A stretch of 64,000 nucleotides of DNA from PALSA-505 sp036496025. GTDB taxonomy: Bacteria > Actinomycetota > Actinomycetes > Streptosporangiales > Streptosporangiaceae. Each line of letters begins with the position of its first letter. The first letter of the stretch is position 1. The stretch is taken from the NCBI GenBank assembly GCA_036496025.1, contig DASXLW010000080.1, forward strand, positions 9,010-73,009, in the 5' to 3' direction. Positions 57,616 through 64,000 of this stretch are shown here, in pieces. The notes below the pieces were generated by a model that was given only the letters and a program-made list of their open reading frames with translations, ran no database searches and was not told the origin of the DNA. Made by a program: the position numbers and the translations under genes.

Positions 57616-57884
57616 CCGTCACACCTGGGCAGGCCTGATCGTCGCGGGATTCTGGCGATTTCGCGGCCATCTTTTCTGCATTGCTACTTCCTTCTAGGCT
57701 CCGTGCCGCAGGAGACCTAACCGCCCATCCTCGGTGAAACGTAAGCCCAGCGGCGCAAGCGCGCCCCCCGTCTATTCCCTGGGTATGAGATGAAGTTCCA
57801 CCCTGGGGCGGATGCGCCGGCGCTCTCGCGTCACGACGATGGATGCAGGCCAGGACAAGGACTCAGGCGAAGAGGGTGAACGGA
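57616..57884. other. Non-coding leader region before DUF1707 gene
   Basis: No gene is visible. A 7-bp stem (GTGCCGC at 57703-57709 with GCGGCGC at 57750-57756, one G-U pair) encloses about 40 nt, and a second short hairpin GGCGCAAGCGCGCC follows at 57752. It could be a structured leader of the DUF1707 gene, but I cannot match it to a known riboswitch. Confidence 0.3.
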
Positions 57885-58367
57885 ATGGACGGTCGGCAGA
57901 CGATGCGGGCCTCGGACCGTGACCGGCAGGAGGTCGTGGACCGGCTGCGCGGCGCCATGCAGGACGGCCGCCTGCAGATGGACGAGTTCACCGACCGGGT
58001 GGGACTGGCCTATCAGGCGCTGACCTACGGCGATCTCGTCCCGCTGTGCGCTGATCTGCCGACGGTGCGCTCCACGCAGCAGGCGGTTCCGGCCACCCCG
58101 GCAACGGCCGCCTGCGGCCCGTGGCGAGGCATCCTCACGGGCCTGCCGACATCGCTCAAGGTGCTGTGGACGATCTGGCTGGCCACCGTGTCGATCAACG
58201 TCATGGTCTGGGTTCTGGTCAGCGTCACCACCGCCCACCCGCTCTATCCATGGCCGCTCTGGGTCGCCGGACCCTGGGGGGCCGCGCTGTTCGCCATTTC
58301 GGCTGGCGCCAGGCAGATCCGGCATGGTCGTCCGACCGCCGCGCAAGGCCGGCCGGCGAAGGCCTGA
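57885..58367 (+). CDS. DUF1707 protein with two TM helices
   Basis: A 160-residue protein. The DUF1707 domain (residues about 6-60) is MRASDRDRQEVVDRLRGAMQ then GRLQMDEFTDRVGLAYQALT, the SHOCT-like N-terminal domain common in actinobacteria. Two hydrophobic helices follow, LKVLWTIWLATVSINVMVWVL and PWPLWVAGPWGAALFAISAG, so it is an integral membrane protein with the domain in the cytosol. The function is unknown; relatives often have PspC-like or other partner domains. ATG 57885 has GAAGAGGGTGAA upstream; an in-frame ATG 42 bp earlier is possible but lacks support. Confidence 0.87.
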   Translation: MDGRQTMRASDRDRQEVVDRLRGAMQDGRLQMDEFTDRVGLAYQALTYGDLVPLCADLPTVRSTQQAVPATPATAACGPWRGILTGLPTSLKVLWTIWLATVSINVMVWVLVSVTTAHPLYPWPLWVAGPWGAALFAISAGARQIRHGRPTAAQGRPAKA

Positions 58368-58477
58368 CCCAGCCTCCCAGGGCGCCTGGATTGGCCCAGG
58401 AACACAACGCCCGATTGGCCCTGGATGACGAGCCATTCTCGCCATAACGTGGGCGCACAGCATTACGCGGAGGACCT

Positions 58478-58969
58478 ATGAGCCAGGCGACATTCGAACC
58501 CACGCTGCCTCTCGGCTCCGACGGCATGCCGTGGATCCCGGCCGGGCCGGGCAAGTGGTTTCGCCCACTGCGCTTCACCTCGGACGGCTGGTCCGAGGTG
58601 ATACGGCTCGAGCCGGGGAGCACCGTGACGATGCACCGTCACACCGGTGAGGTGCACGCGATCAACCTCGCTGGCACCCGTGAGATCTTCGGCACCGGCG
58701 AGCGAGTCGGGCCGGGTAACTACGTGTACGAGCCCGCTGGAACCGTGGACGGCTGGGGAGCGATCGGCGACGAGCCCTGTGTGGTGCACATCAAGGTCAC
58801 CGGCAGCATCGAGTATCTCGGCGGGAACGGCCAGGTCATCGAGTCCGTGAACGCGGAATCCCGGCGCGCGCGGTACCTGACCTGGTGCCGGGAGCATGGC
58901 GTCCGCCCGGCGGAGCAGATCGTCGGGCGATCCAGCGGAACGAGCGGCCGCAGGCGGCGGCGCCGCTGA
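58478..58969 (+). CDS. Cupin protein (2,4'-dihydroxyacetophenone dioxygenase-like)
   Basis: The 163-residue cupin contains metal ligands in TVTMHRHTGEVHAINLAGTR (His-x-His and later His) and VGPGNYVYEPAGTVDGWG as the second cupin motif. The pattern resembles the ChrR-like and 2,4'-dihydroxyacetophenone dioxygenase groups. It may cleave an aromatic ketone or serve as an isomerase; the substrate is unknown. GGAGG lies 5 bp before ATG 58478. The tail ends in a run of Arg. It is followed after 49 bp by a quinone reductase on the same strand, so they may form an operon. Confidence 0.86.
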   Translation: MSQATFEPTLPLGSDGMPWIPAGPGKWFRPLRFTSDGWSEVIRLEPGSTVTMHRHTGEVHAINLAGTREIFGTGERVGPGNYVYEPAGTVDGWGAIGDEPCVVHIKVTGSIEYLGGNGQVIESVNAESRRARYLTWCREHGVRPAEQIVGRSSGTSGRRRRRR

Positions 58970-59018
58970 AGGCGCAATACCCGCTCTCGCGCCGCTCCGA
59001 CCCGAAGGGACACAGCCC

Positions 59019-59960
59019 ATGAGCGAGCCTGTCCGCATGATGCGCGCCATGTGCGCCTCGAGCCCTGATCCGGCCAGCCTGAGCAGCCAGAGCATCCCGG
59101 TCCCTGATGCCGGGCCGGGTGAGGTGCTGGTTGAGGTGCGGGCCACCGCCATCACGTCCGGCGAGCTCGACTGGCCGGAGAGCTGGCCCGCCATCCCTTG
59201 CCACGACCTGTCCGGCGTGGTGGCGGCTACGGGTCCCGCGGCGGCCGACTGGCAGCCAGGCGACGAGGTCTACGGTCTGGTCGGTTTCGACCGCCCCGGT
59301 GCCGCCGCCGAGTACGTCACCGCACCCGCCGCCGACCTGGCCGCCAAGCCGGATGGCGTGGACCACCTCGCGGCCGCCGCGGTTCCGCTCGGCGGGCTCA
59401 CGGCCTGGCAGGCCCTGCACCAGCACGCGCAGCTGCAGCCGGGGCAGCACGTCCTGGTCCACGGCGGCGCTGGCGGTGTCGGCGCCTACGCCGTACAGCT
59501 TGCGGCGCGGTACGGCGCCCGGGTAACTGCTACGGCATCCGCGCGGGATCTCGACTTCGTCGCCGGGCTGGGTGCCCGCGATGTCCTTGACTACTCCGGC
59601 CGGTTCGAGGACCACGTCCGCGACGTGGACGTGGTGATCGACCCGGTGGGCGGCACCACCACCGCCCGTTCCTGGCCCACGCTGCGCAGCGGCGGGATCC
59701 TGGTCGCGATCGCCGCGGAGCCCGGCCCCGGCCAGGGCGGCCGCGGCGACGTCCGGAGCGTGTACTTCGTGGTCGCCCCTGACGGCGGCCAGCTGCGGGA
59801 ACTGGCCGGCCTGATCGGCAAGGGACAGCTGCGCCCGGTCGTCTCCACGGTCTTCGACCTGGACGCCCTGCCCGAAGCCTTCCGGGCCGGGCGGGCCGGC
59901 CGGGCGCCGGGCAAGGTGATCATCAGGGTCGGGCAGAGCGGACGCCCCGAAACCGCCTGA
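59019..59960 (+). CDS. MDR-family NADP-dependent oxidoreductase (fourth)
   Basis: A 313-residue zinc-free MDR reductase. The N-terminal domain has VLVEVRATAITSGELDWP and PCHDLSGVVAATGPA. The nucleotide motif is VLVHGGAGGVGAYAVQLAAR (about residue 147), and DVVIDPVGGTTTARSWPTLR follows. The GELDWPE region and short length are typical of the NADP-dependent quinone/alkene reductases of actinobacteria. ATG 59019 follows GAAGGGA. It probably works together with the cupin gene upstream. Confidence 0.9.
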   Translation: MSEPVRMMRAMCASSPDPASLSSQSIPVPDAGPGEVLVEVRATAITSGELDWPESWPAIPCHDLSGVVAATGPAAADWQPGDEVYGLVGFDRPGAAAEYVTAPAADLAAKPDGVDHLAAAAVPLGGLTAWQALHQHAQLQPGQHVLVHGGAGGVGAYAVQLAARYGARVTATASARDLDFVAGLGARDVLDYSGRFEDHVRDVDVVIDPVGGTTTARSWPTLRSGGILVAIAAEPGPGQGGRGDVRSVYFVVAPDGGQLRELAGLIGKGQLRPVVSTVFDLDALPEAFRAGRAGRAPGKVIIRVGQSGRPETA

Positions 59961-60171
59961 GCAGGTGCGGGAGGCCGTGCGGTAGCGGTACAGAGCTCCC
60001 TCGGCGGGGTGTCGATGCTCACACGGCTACCGCCCGAATCAGCCCTGAACTGCCCGAACGCCACCGCTTGTCCGCGCCCGGTGATCTCGTTGCGCGACCG
60101 GCGGTACACCGGACCGCCCGCTCGTGCGTCATTACTACAGCGAGGGCCCCGCAGTAAGGACCAGCTGACCG

Positions 60172-60240
60172 ATGCTCACCACGATCCTGGTCATCGCCGT
60201 GATCATCATCTGCTCAGGCCTATGGCTGCGGCGCCGATGA
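60172..60240 (+). CDS. Candidate 22-residue membrane microprotein
   Basis: The reading frame starts with ATG 60172 and encodes MLTTILVIAVIIICSG followed by LWLRRR: a single hydrophobic helix closed by three Arg, the usual shape of a single-pass micro-membrane protein with the basic end in the cytosol. AAGGA lies about 11 bp upstream. The next gene downstream is also a small membrane protein, which supports the idea of a unit. Length alone means a chance frame cannot be excluded. Confidence 0.4.
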   Translation: MLTTILVIAVIIICSGLWLRRR

Positions 60241-60281
60241 AGTGTCAACCGCGAGCCAGACGGCAAGGAGGCGACCACCGC

Positions 60282-60470
60282 ATGATCAACATCGTAGTCT
60301 TTGTCGCCGGCGTAGCCGCTGCGGGCGTGTGGCTGCGGTGGGCCGTTGTCCCCGTCAGGATCGCCTATGGCCTCGGGCGCATGTCCGAGCGTCAATGTGC
60401 CCGGATCCGGGCCGGCGTGGTGACTGCCTTGGCCCGGCACCAGGAAGACCCGCCGCAGGACGAGGCCTAG
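60282..60470 (+). CDS. Small membrane protein, 62 aa
   Basis: A 62-residue protein with one N-terminal helix (INIVVFVAGVAAAGVWLRWA) and a basic soluble tail (VPVRIAYGLGRMSERQCARI). CAAGGAGG lies about 9 bp upstream of ATG 60282. It is 42 bp after the micro-membrane protein. No family is recognised; it may be a regulatory subunit of a membrane protein. It converges on the unidentified gene at 60511-61596. Confidence 0.6.
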   Translation: MINIVVFVAGVAAAGVWLRWAVVPVRIAYGLGRMSERQCARIRAGVVTALARHQEDPPQDEA

Positions 60471-60510
60471 GTCGGGCCGCGGGTAGCAGTCGGGTCTCTT
60501 GGCGACCTGT

Positions 60511-61596
60511 TCATCGTTGGGCCCGTGACCGGCGCCATAGCCTCGGTTTCGCAGCTCGCCGTGGCCCGTCTGCGGGTGAACGCGGCAGGACGCAGGGGCT
60601 CGACGCGAAGTCGCGCGCTTCGTCGAAGATGTGTTGCAGGCTGGCGTCGACCACGTGCGTGTCGGCGTCGAATCTGCGGAACCGCGGAACGACGCTTGTT
60701 ACGAGCCAACGCCAGCGGTCGTCGAAGCGGGTGATCCTCGGCCACTCTCGTGCCCGCAGGGCGTGCGGGATTCCTCGCGTGAACGAGTAGAGGTAGAACG
60801 AGGTGAAGTCCGCAATCTCCTGCCGGACTCCACGCACCTCGAAGCTCGTGGCCGACCCGATCGCGACGAGCCAGGCGGATGAAAACGAGAGCCGATCGAA
60901 GTTGGGTTGCACCAAGGCGCACTGCTCGTGCTCGAGGAGCCCAACGTTGCCCTCCCAAATGAGATCATCGGCCCTCTGTCGAGCCTCCGCGGACGCCATC
61001 GCGTCCGCCAAGACACGGCGTCCTTGGTCGATCGCCTCGAAGCCGGCCAGGACGGGTGCATAGTGGCGTTCCGCTTGCAGGAGAGCGCGCAGACGTTCGA
61101 TCCCGTCTTCGGCAGACACATACGCGAAATGAACCCAGAAGAGGTCGTTGAAGATGGCGTTGTTCGTCGCCCGGATCGTGTTCACATCCTGCGTCAGCAG
61201 CAGTTTCGGACGACGCAGGCTGTGCGGGATGTCGACGTAGCCGGTGCGATCGGCGTCCAGCCGGAGCGGGAAGAGGGCGAGCCGGACGTGGTGCGAAGCG
61301 ATCGCGGCCATCGCAGCCCACTTGAAGCAGGCGGGCTGGAGCTTGTACATCCACGCATAGCGTGACGAGATCTCCACGTTGCGATGGAATGCGCAGCACG
61401 GGTCGCTCAGGAGACCATCGGCCGCGGCCTTCCACCCCGCGATCGTGTCCGGCGTTCCGTTCCGGGGGACGAGTTCGCGTCGCTCAGGGACGAGCTCGCC
61501 GGGACGATCAGGCCGGCCCTCTGGCTGTTCCTCTTGACGACATGGTTCGCCGCTCGCCGGCGAGCGGTTCGCCGGGGAAGACCACCAGTCACTCAC
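60511..61596 (-). CDS. Unidentified protein with atypical composition
   Basis: About 361 residues, soluble, helical, with many His, Trp, Phe and Tyr (EISSRYAWMYKLQPACFKWA, FNDLFWVHFAYVSAEDGIER, EGNVGLLEHEQCALVQPNFD). The EGNVGLLEHEQ and VQPNFDRLS stretch is faintly reminiscent of DUF2515-type proteins, but I would not assign it. The DNA has more A and T in third positions than neighbours, which hints at recent acquisition. The start is unclear: GTG 61596 has a weak site and the first 50 residues are low-complexity, so the native start may be further in. Its C-terminal 30 residues are Arg/Pro-rich and could be spurious. Confidence 0.55.
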   Translation of the reverse strand: MSDWWSSPANRSPASGEPCRQEEQPEGRPDRPGELVPERRELVPRNGTPDTIAGWKAAADGLLSDPCCAFHRNVEISSRYAWMYKLQPACFKWAAMAAIASHHVRLALFPLRLDADRTGYVDIPHSLRRPKLLLTQDVNTIRATNNAIFNDLFWVHFAYVSAEDGIERLRALLQAERHYAPVLAGFEAIDQGRRVLADAMASAEARQRADDLIWEGNVGLLEHEQCALVQPNFDRLSFSSAWLVAIGSATSFEVRGVRQEIADFTSFYLYSFTRGIPHALRAREWPRITRFDDRWRWLVTSVVPRFRRFDADTHVVDASLQHIFDEARDFASSPCVLPRSPADGPRRAAKPRLWRRSRAQR

Positions 61597-61830
61597 CCTG
61601 AAACGCTATGCCCGGGGCGTGGCCGCCGTCACCGCCACGCAGTCGCCTCCGACGGCAGGGGGCGGGACGGGCGATGCGGGCGACTGACCAGTGACGGGAT
61701 GAGAGACCCAGGCATTTGACTATCTCTCTTACCGGGTTGCGGTTCCTGCTTGCCGTTGCCAGCGAGCCTGGCGGGGGATCGCGTGGATGACATCAGCCGT
61801 CCATTCCGAGGACGAGAAGGGTGGCCGCCC

Positions 61831-62349
61831 TCAGCGGACTGCCCGCGAATCGCTATCGGAGGGACCTGGCTGAGCGACCGGTTGCGGGCCGCGGGCTGGC
61901 AAGCTCCGGGTGGCTGCCACTACGACGGTCCAGCTGATGAGGGCGAGCACCGTGATCGACTCGATCGTCAGCGATTCGATGACGTATGACGCCGAGATCG
62001 ACTCCCGGAAGCCGAAGAGCCCCACGTTCAGGCTGATGATGAGGGCACCGAGCGTTGCGGCGGTGTAGCCGGCGGCAAGCAGCCCGGCCAGCGGCCGTGG
62101 CCACGTCAGTAGTATGGCGGCGAGCACGAACCCGGCCACCGCGTCGATCAGGAACAACGGCCCGTTGGTGGGGATGTGGCGGTAGCCCTCCAGCCACAAG
62201 TGCAAATGGATGTACCCGATCCAGGCCAGCAGCGCTACACAGCCCAGGCGCAGCAGCGCGGCGACCAGGCGGACCGCGCCTGGACCCGTGGCGGGGGGAC
62301 GGCGCGGCGACGCGAGCTGGCGTAGCCGGAATCCAAGTGTTTCAGTCAT
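61831..62349 (-). CDS. Four-TM membrane protein
   Basis: A 172-residue integral membrane protein with helices LVAALLRLGCVALLAWIGYI, PLFLIDAVAGFVLAAILLTW, LLAAGYTAATLGALIISLNV and ESLTIESITVLALISWTVVV. The second loop has HLHLWLEGYRHIPTNGPLF, a pattern that I recall in small actinobacterial membrane proteins. The role is unknown. The second ATG at 62349 sits 7 bp after AAAGG and is preferred over ATG 62355. A hydrophilic Pro/Ser tail closes the protein. It is about 110 bp downstream of a membrane-anchored protein on the same strand. Confidence 0.72.
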   Translation of the reverse strand: MTETLGFRLRQLASPRRPPATGPGAVRLVAALLRLGCVALLAWIGYIHLHLWLEGYRHIPTNGPLFLIDAVAGFVLAAILLTWPRPLAGLLAAGYTAATLGALIISLNVGLFGFRESISASYVIESLTIESITVLALISWTVVVAATRSLPARGPQPVAQPGPSDSDSRAVR

Positions 62350-62459
62350 CGTCATGCCTTTCGCGACGGCGAGATGTTCCGCGTACCCGGATTGATCAGT
62401 GGAGATGTAAACGTGGTTCCGGGTCTGTCACGTGCTGCGTCAATGATCACTGGCTGCGT

Positions 62460-63059
62460 TCAGCGGACCAGGTACGCAGCCACCGCCCGGAGCAGGAGCG
62501 GACGCGCCTGGGCCCACCGGGCGGCCGGGGCGGCCGCGACGATGACGCTAGCGCTGGTCCGTCCCTGGACCAGGCAGGCGATCTCCTGGTAGTGGTGGCC
62601 GCCGATCCGGGTGACATAGGCGTCGATGACGCACGAGCCGGTGCCACCGCGGAACTTGACGTCCTCCGCGGCGCTGACCTCATGTGCCGACGTGGCGTCG
62701 TCGGACCGCAGCAGTCTCAGCCGGAATGCGGCCCAGTGCTGCCGGCGCTCTGCGCCTTGGCGGGGCGTGGCGTTGAGGTAGAGCTGGATTGCACCGCCCG
62801 GGCTGAGCCAGGCGGCGGACACGGCGTCCGTATCCCCCGCGAGCGGTCGCAGCGAGGGCGGGTAGGACAGCACCGCGGTCCCGTTGGGCAGCCCGAGATG
62901 TGGCCACCCAGCCGGCGCCGCCGCCGGGACCAGCGGAGGGAACGACCGCCCTGGCGAGCGCCCGGGCAGGGCGAACGCGACGATTGTGATAGCGGCGGCG
63001 GCCGTGGCGGCAATCGCGGCCAGCGCGTACCAGCCGCGCCTCGTCGTCCTGGCGGTCAC
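62460..63059 (-). CDS. Membrane-anchored or secreted protein, unknown
   Basis: A 199-residue protein with a positively charged start and one hydrophobic helix (ALAAIAATAAAAITIVAFAL), then a soluble domain with AAWLSPGGAIQLYLNATPRQ, FRLRLLRSDDATSAHEVSAA and CVIDAYVTRIGGHHYQEIAC. The two Cys could form a disulfide outside the cell. The final part (TSASVIVAAAPAARW) reads like a lipoprotein-type beta sheet of about 100 residues. No family is recognised. It lies between a membrane protein and a lipoprotein on the same strand, which suggests a surface-protein cluster. GTG 63059 is the start. Confidence 0.65.
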   Translation of the reverse strand: MTARTTRRGWYALAAIAATAAAAITIVAFALPGRSPGRSFPPLVPAAAPAGWPHLGLPNGTAVLSYPPSLRPLAGDTDAVSAAWLSPGGAIQLYLNATPRQGAERRQHWAAFRLRLLRSDDATSAHEVSAAEDVKFRGGTGSCVIDAYVTRIGGHHYQEIACLVQGRTSASVIVAAAPAARWAQARPLLLRAVAAYLVR

Positions 63060-63146
63060 TGGTCTCCTATCATCGCTGCGCCGGGCCGGTGGTCCCGCAC
63101 CGGGAGCTGGACCATGGCGGCATCTCTCGCGTACTGCGGGCGACGG

Positions 63147-63857
63147 CTAGATGTTGCCGTCGCCGTCACTGGGGCCGCCGTTGTTGTCAGCGTCATGGTC
63201 GCCGCCGTTGCCCTGCGGGATGGGATTCGCGGGCTGGGCAGGTGCCGTGGCCGGGGGCGCGGGTGGCGTCGTAACCGCGGCGTGCGTCGCCGGGGAATGG
63301 TGGTGATGGGACAAACTGCCGGACGAGATGGACGCGGGCACTGCTGAACCCGACGCGGTGAGCGCGTGCCACAGCCCACCGAACGCGTTGACGCCGTTGC
63401 CCTTGTCCGTGCCCGGGCCGGTGTCCTTGATGAAGGTGTAGAGAGGGTGACCGTTGTAAGTGGCTTGTGTCGAGCCGTCGGGGCGCTTGATCGTGCCGAG
63501 CTTGCCGGTGAGACCCACCCCGGCGGTGGCCGGCCCCTTCACCGGTGGCCAGGCGGCGGCGCAGGCGCCGGTGCAGTCTGACTTCGTCATGGTGTCGGGG
63601 GTGAACGAGTAAACAGCGAAGCCCTTGACATTGGTCAGCACTGTCGCGCCGCCGATCTTGGCGGTCTTCAGGCTGCCCGCGGCCGCCACCATGTGCGCTC
63701 TGCTGCCCCCGCCGGACGAGGGGGAGGGGGCGCCGGAGGGAGTGCCGGACGAGCTGCACGCCGCCACTACCGCCGCGGCCGCCGCGGCGGCCGGCAGGGC
63801 CAGCAGCATCCGCAGGCGGCGGTTCCGTGCTTCCAGCCGGGTGACTGATCTGATCAT
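63147..63857 (-). CDS. Lipoprotein with secreted repeat (PF03640)
   Basis: A 236-residue lipoprotein. The signal sequence ends with lipobox VVAAC, then a Ser/Gly/Pro linker. Two PF03640 repeats follow: LTNVKGFAVYSFTPDTMTKS with CTGACAAAWPPVKG, and the second with RPDGSTQATYNGHPLYTFIK then GPGTDKGNGVNAFGGLWHAL. The C-terminus has SHHHHSP and a Pro/Gly/Asp-rich end. In actinobacteria such proteins are of unknown function, possibly redox related because of the conserved Cys pair. GAGGAG precedes ATG 63857. The start overlaps the stop of an upstream frame by 4 bp. Confidence 0.88.
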   Translation of the reverse strand: MIRSVTRLEARNRRLRMLLALPAAAAAAAVVAACSSSGTPSGAPSPSSGGGSRAHMVAAAGSLKTAKIGGATVLTNVKGFAVYSFTPDTMTKSDCTGACAAAWPPVKGPATAGVGLTGKLGTIKRPDGSTQATYNGHPLYTFIKDTGPGTDKGNGVNAFGGLWHALTASGSAVPASISSGSLSHHHHSPATHAAVTTPPAPPATAPAQPANPIPQGNGGDHDADNNGGPSDGDGNI

Positions 63858-64000
63858 TGCTTACTCCTCTGCGGCCTGGATGTGGCCGGGTGCCCCGCGC
63901 CGGATGACGCTGAGGAGCCCGTGAATCCGACGATGCTGTGCCAGCGGTCTGGTCGCATCAGCGCGAGCCCCCGGGCCAGCACCCCAGCCAGCCTGAACCG
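63854..64000 (-). CDS. C-terminal end of an upstream gene, translationally coupled
   Basis: A frame open from the window edge covers 48 codons and ends with TGA that overlaps the ATG of the lipoprotein as ATGA. The last residues include GVLARGLALMRPDRWHSIVG and PATSRPQRSKQ. I do not recognise a family. Frame and overlap suggest it is real, and that the lipoprotein is the second gene of its operon. Confidence 0.4.
   Translation of the reverse strand, partial: RFRLAGVLARGLALMRPDRWHSIVGFTGSSASSGAGHPATSRPQRSKQ

Noticed and set aside
57700..57770. Possible riboswitch before the DUF1707 gene (c-di-AMP/ydaO type considered)
   Set aside because: Only short stems can be drawn and the conserved ydaO core sequences are not found; kept as an unassigned leader.
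62055..63347. Plus-strand frame of 430 codons across three minus-strand genes
   Set aside because: Low-complexity Arg/Gly composition and complete overlap with better-supported genes on the other strand.
1..64000. tRNA, rRNA, CRISPR array, transposase or prophage genes
   Set aside because: No cloverleaf, rRNA core, evenly spaced repeat-spacer array, DDE-type transposase or phage structural gene was recognised on either strand; a tRNA-scanning or CRISPR program was not available.

Overview
The window is chromosomal DNA of a high-GC actinomycete. Several things point there: strong G/C bias in third codon positions, frequent GTG starts, AGGAGG-type ribosome sites beside probable leaderless starts, a block of glnA2, glutamine-dependent nadE, panB and map in one neighbourhood, a long GlnE, F420-type enzymes (a luciferase-like oxidoreductase and a Ddn-like reductase), a PF04672-type S-adenosylmethionine methyltransferase, and DUF1707 and DUF3048 proteins. 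I cannot name the genus; a member of the Streptosporangiales or Streptomycetales would fit. I see no rRNA or tRNA gene, no CRISPR array, no transposase and no phage module.

Layout. 0-5 kb: the end of a TraR/DksA zinc-finger protein, a water channel, methionine aminopeptidase, two tandem double YbjQ-domain proteins and a SIS-like protein. 5-8.4 kb: panB, then a divergent MFS exporter with its TetR repressor and a clear operator. 8.4-15.6 kb: accessory enzymes (crotonase-like, methyltransferase, peptidase E, quinone reductase, YCII protein, F420 oxidoreductase, acetyltransferase, PPC-domain protein). 15.7-24.5 kb: core metabolism (nadE, glnA2, glutathione peroxidase, hrpA helicase, Ddn-like reductase). 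24.6-38.3 kb: a GlxA regulator with a divergent EamA exporter, a P-loop kinase, a secreted protein, a coupled membrane protein / gluconate-dehydrogenase-subunit-3 / GMC oxidoreductase operon, a pyruvate-oxidase-like enzyme, an enolase-superfamily enzyme, a GH15 glucosidase and an SDR coupled to a small membrane protein.

38.3-43.4 kb holds the most unusual block: seven tightly coupled genes for a cation/proton antiporter module (MrpE, F, G, an MbhD-like DUF4040 protein, an MbhE-MrpB fusion, MrpC, MrpD), in the order of the Mrp half of archaeal Mbh hydrogenases. No MrpA/NuoL-type subunit and no hydrogenase subunit is present. 43.5-50.2 kb has small unknown proteins, a lipoprotein, two quinone reductases, a cysteine-containing HTH regulator divergent from folE, a decayed flavin reductase pseudogene and a second enolase-superfamily enzyme. 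50.3-53.7 kb is glnE, interrupted by an in-frame 18-bp repeat block. 53.7-64 kb is accessory: an alpha/alpha-toroid-like protein, an AraC regulator, GNAT, DUF3048, DUF1707, cupin, a fourth quinone reductase, micro-membrane proteins, an unidentified protein with atypical composition, and secreted or lipoproteins.

How it fits together. nadE, glnA2 and glnE form the nitrogen and glutamine core, but the GlnA2 here has Trp where the adenylylated Tyr should be, so GlnE is unlikely to act on it and its target must lie outside the window. Many other genes suit redox and stress handling (four MDR quinone reductases, glutathione peroxidase, DJ-1/PfpI protein, F420 enzymes, GMC/gluconate-type and pyruvate-oxidase-type quinone-linked dehydrogenases, Mrp module). 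Short tandem repeats have grown in several places, both coding (GlnE, Ddn-like tail) and intergenic.
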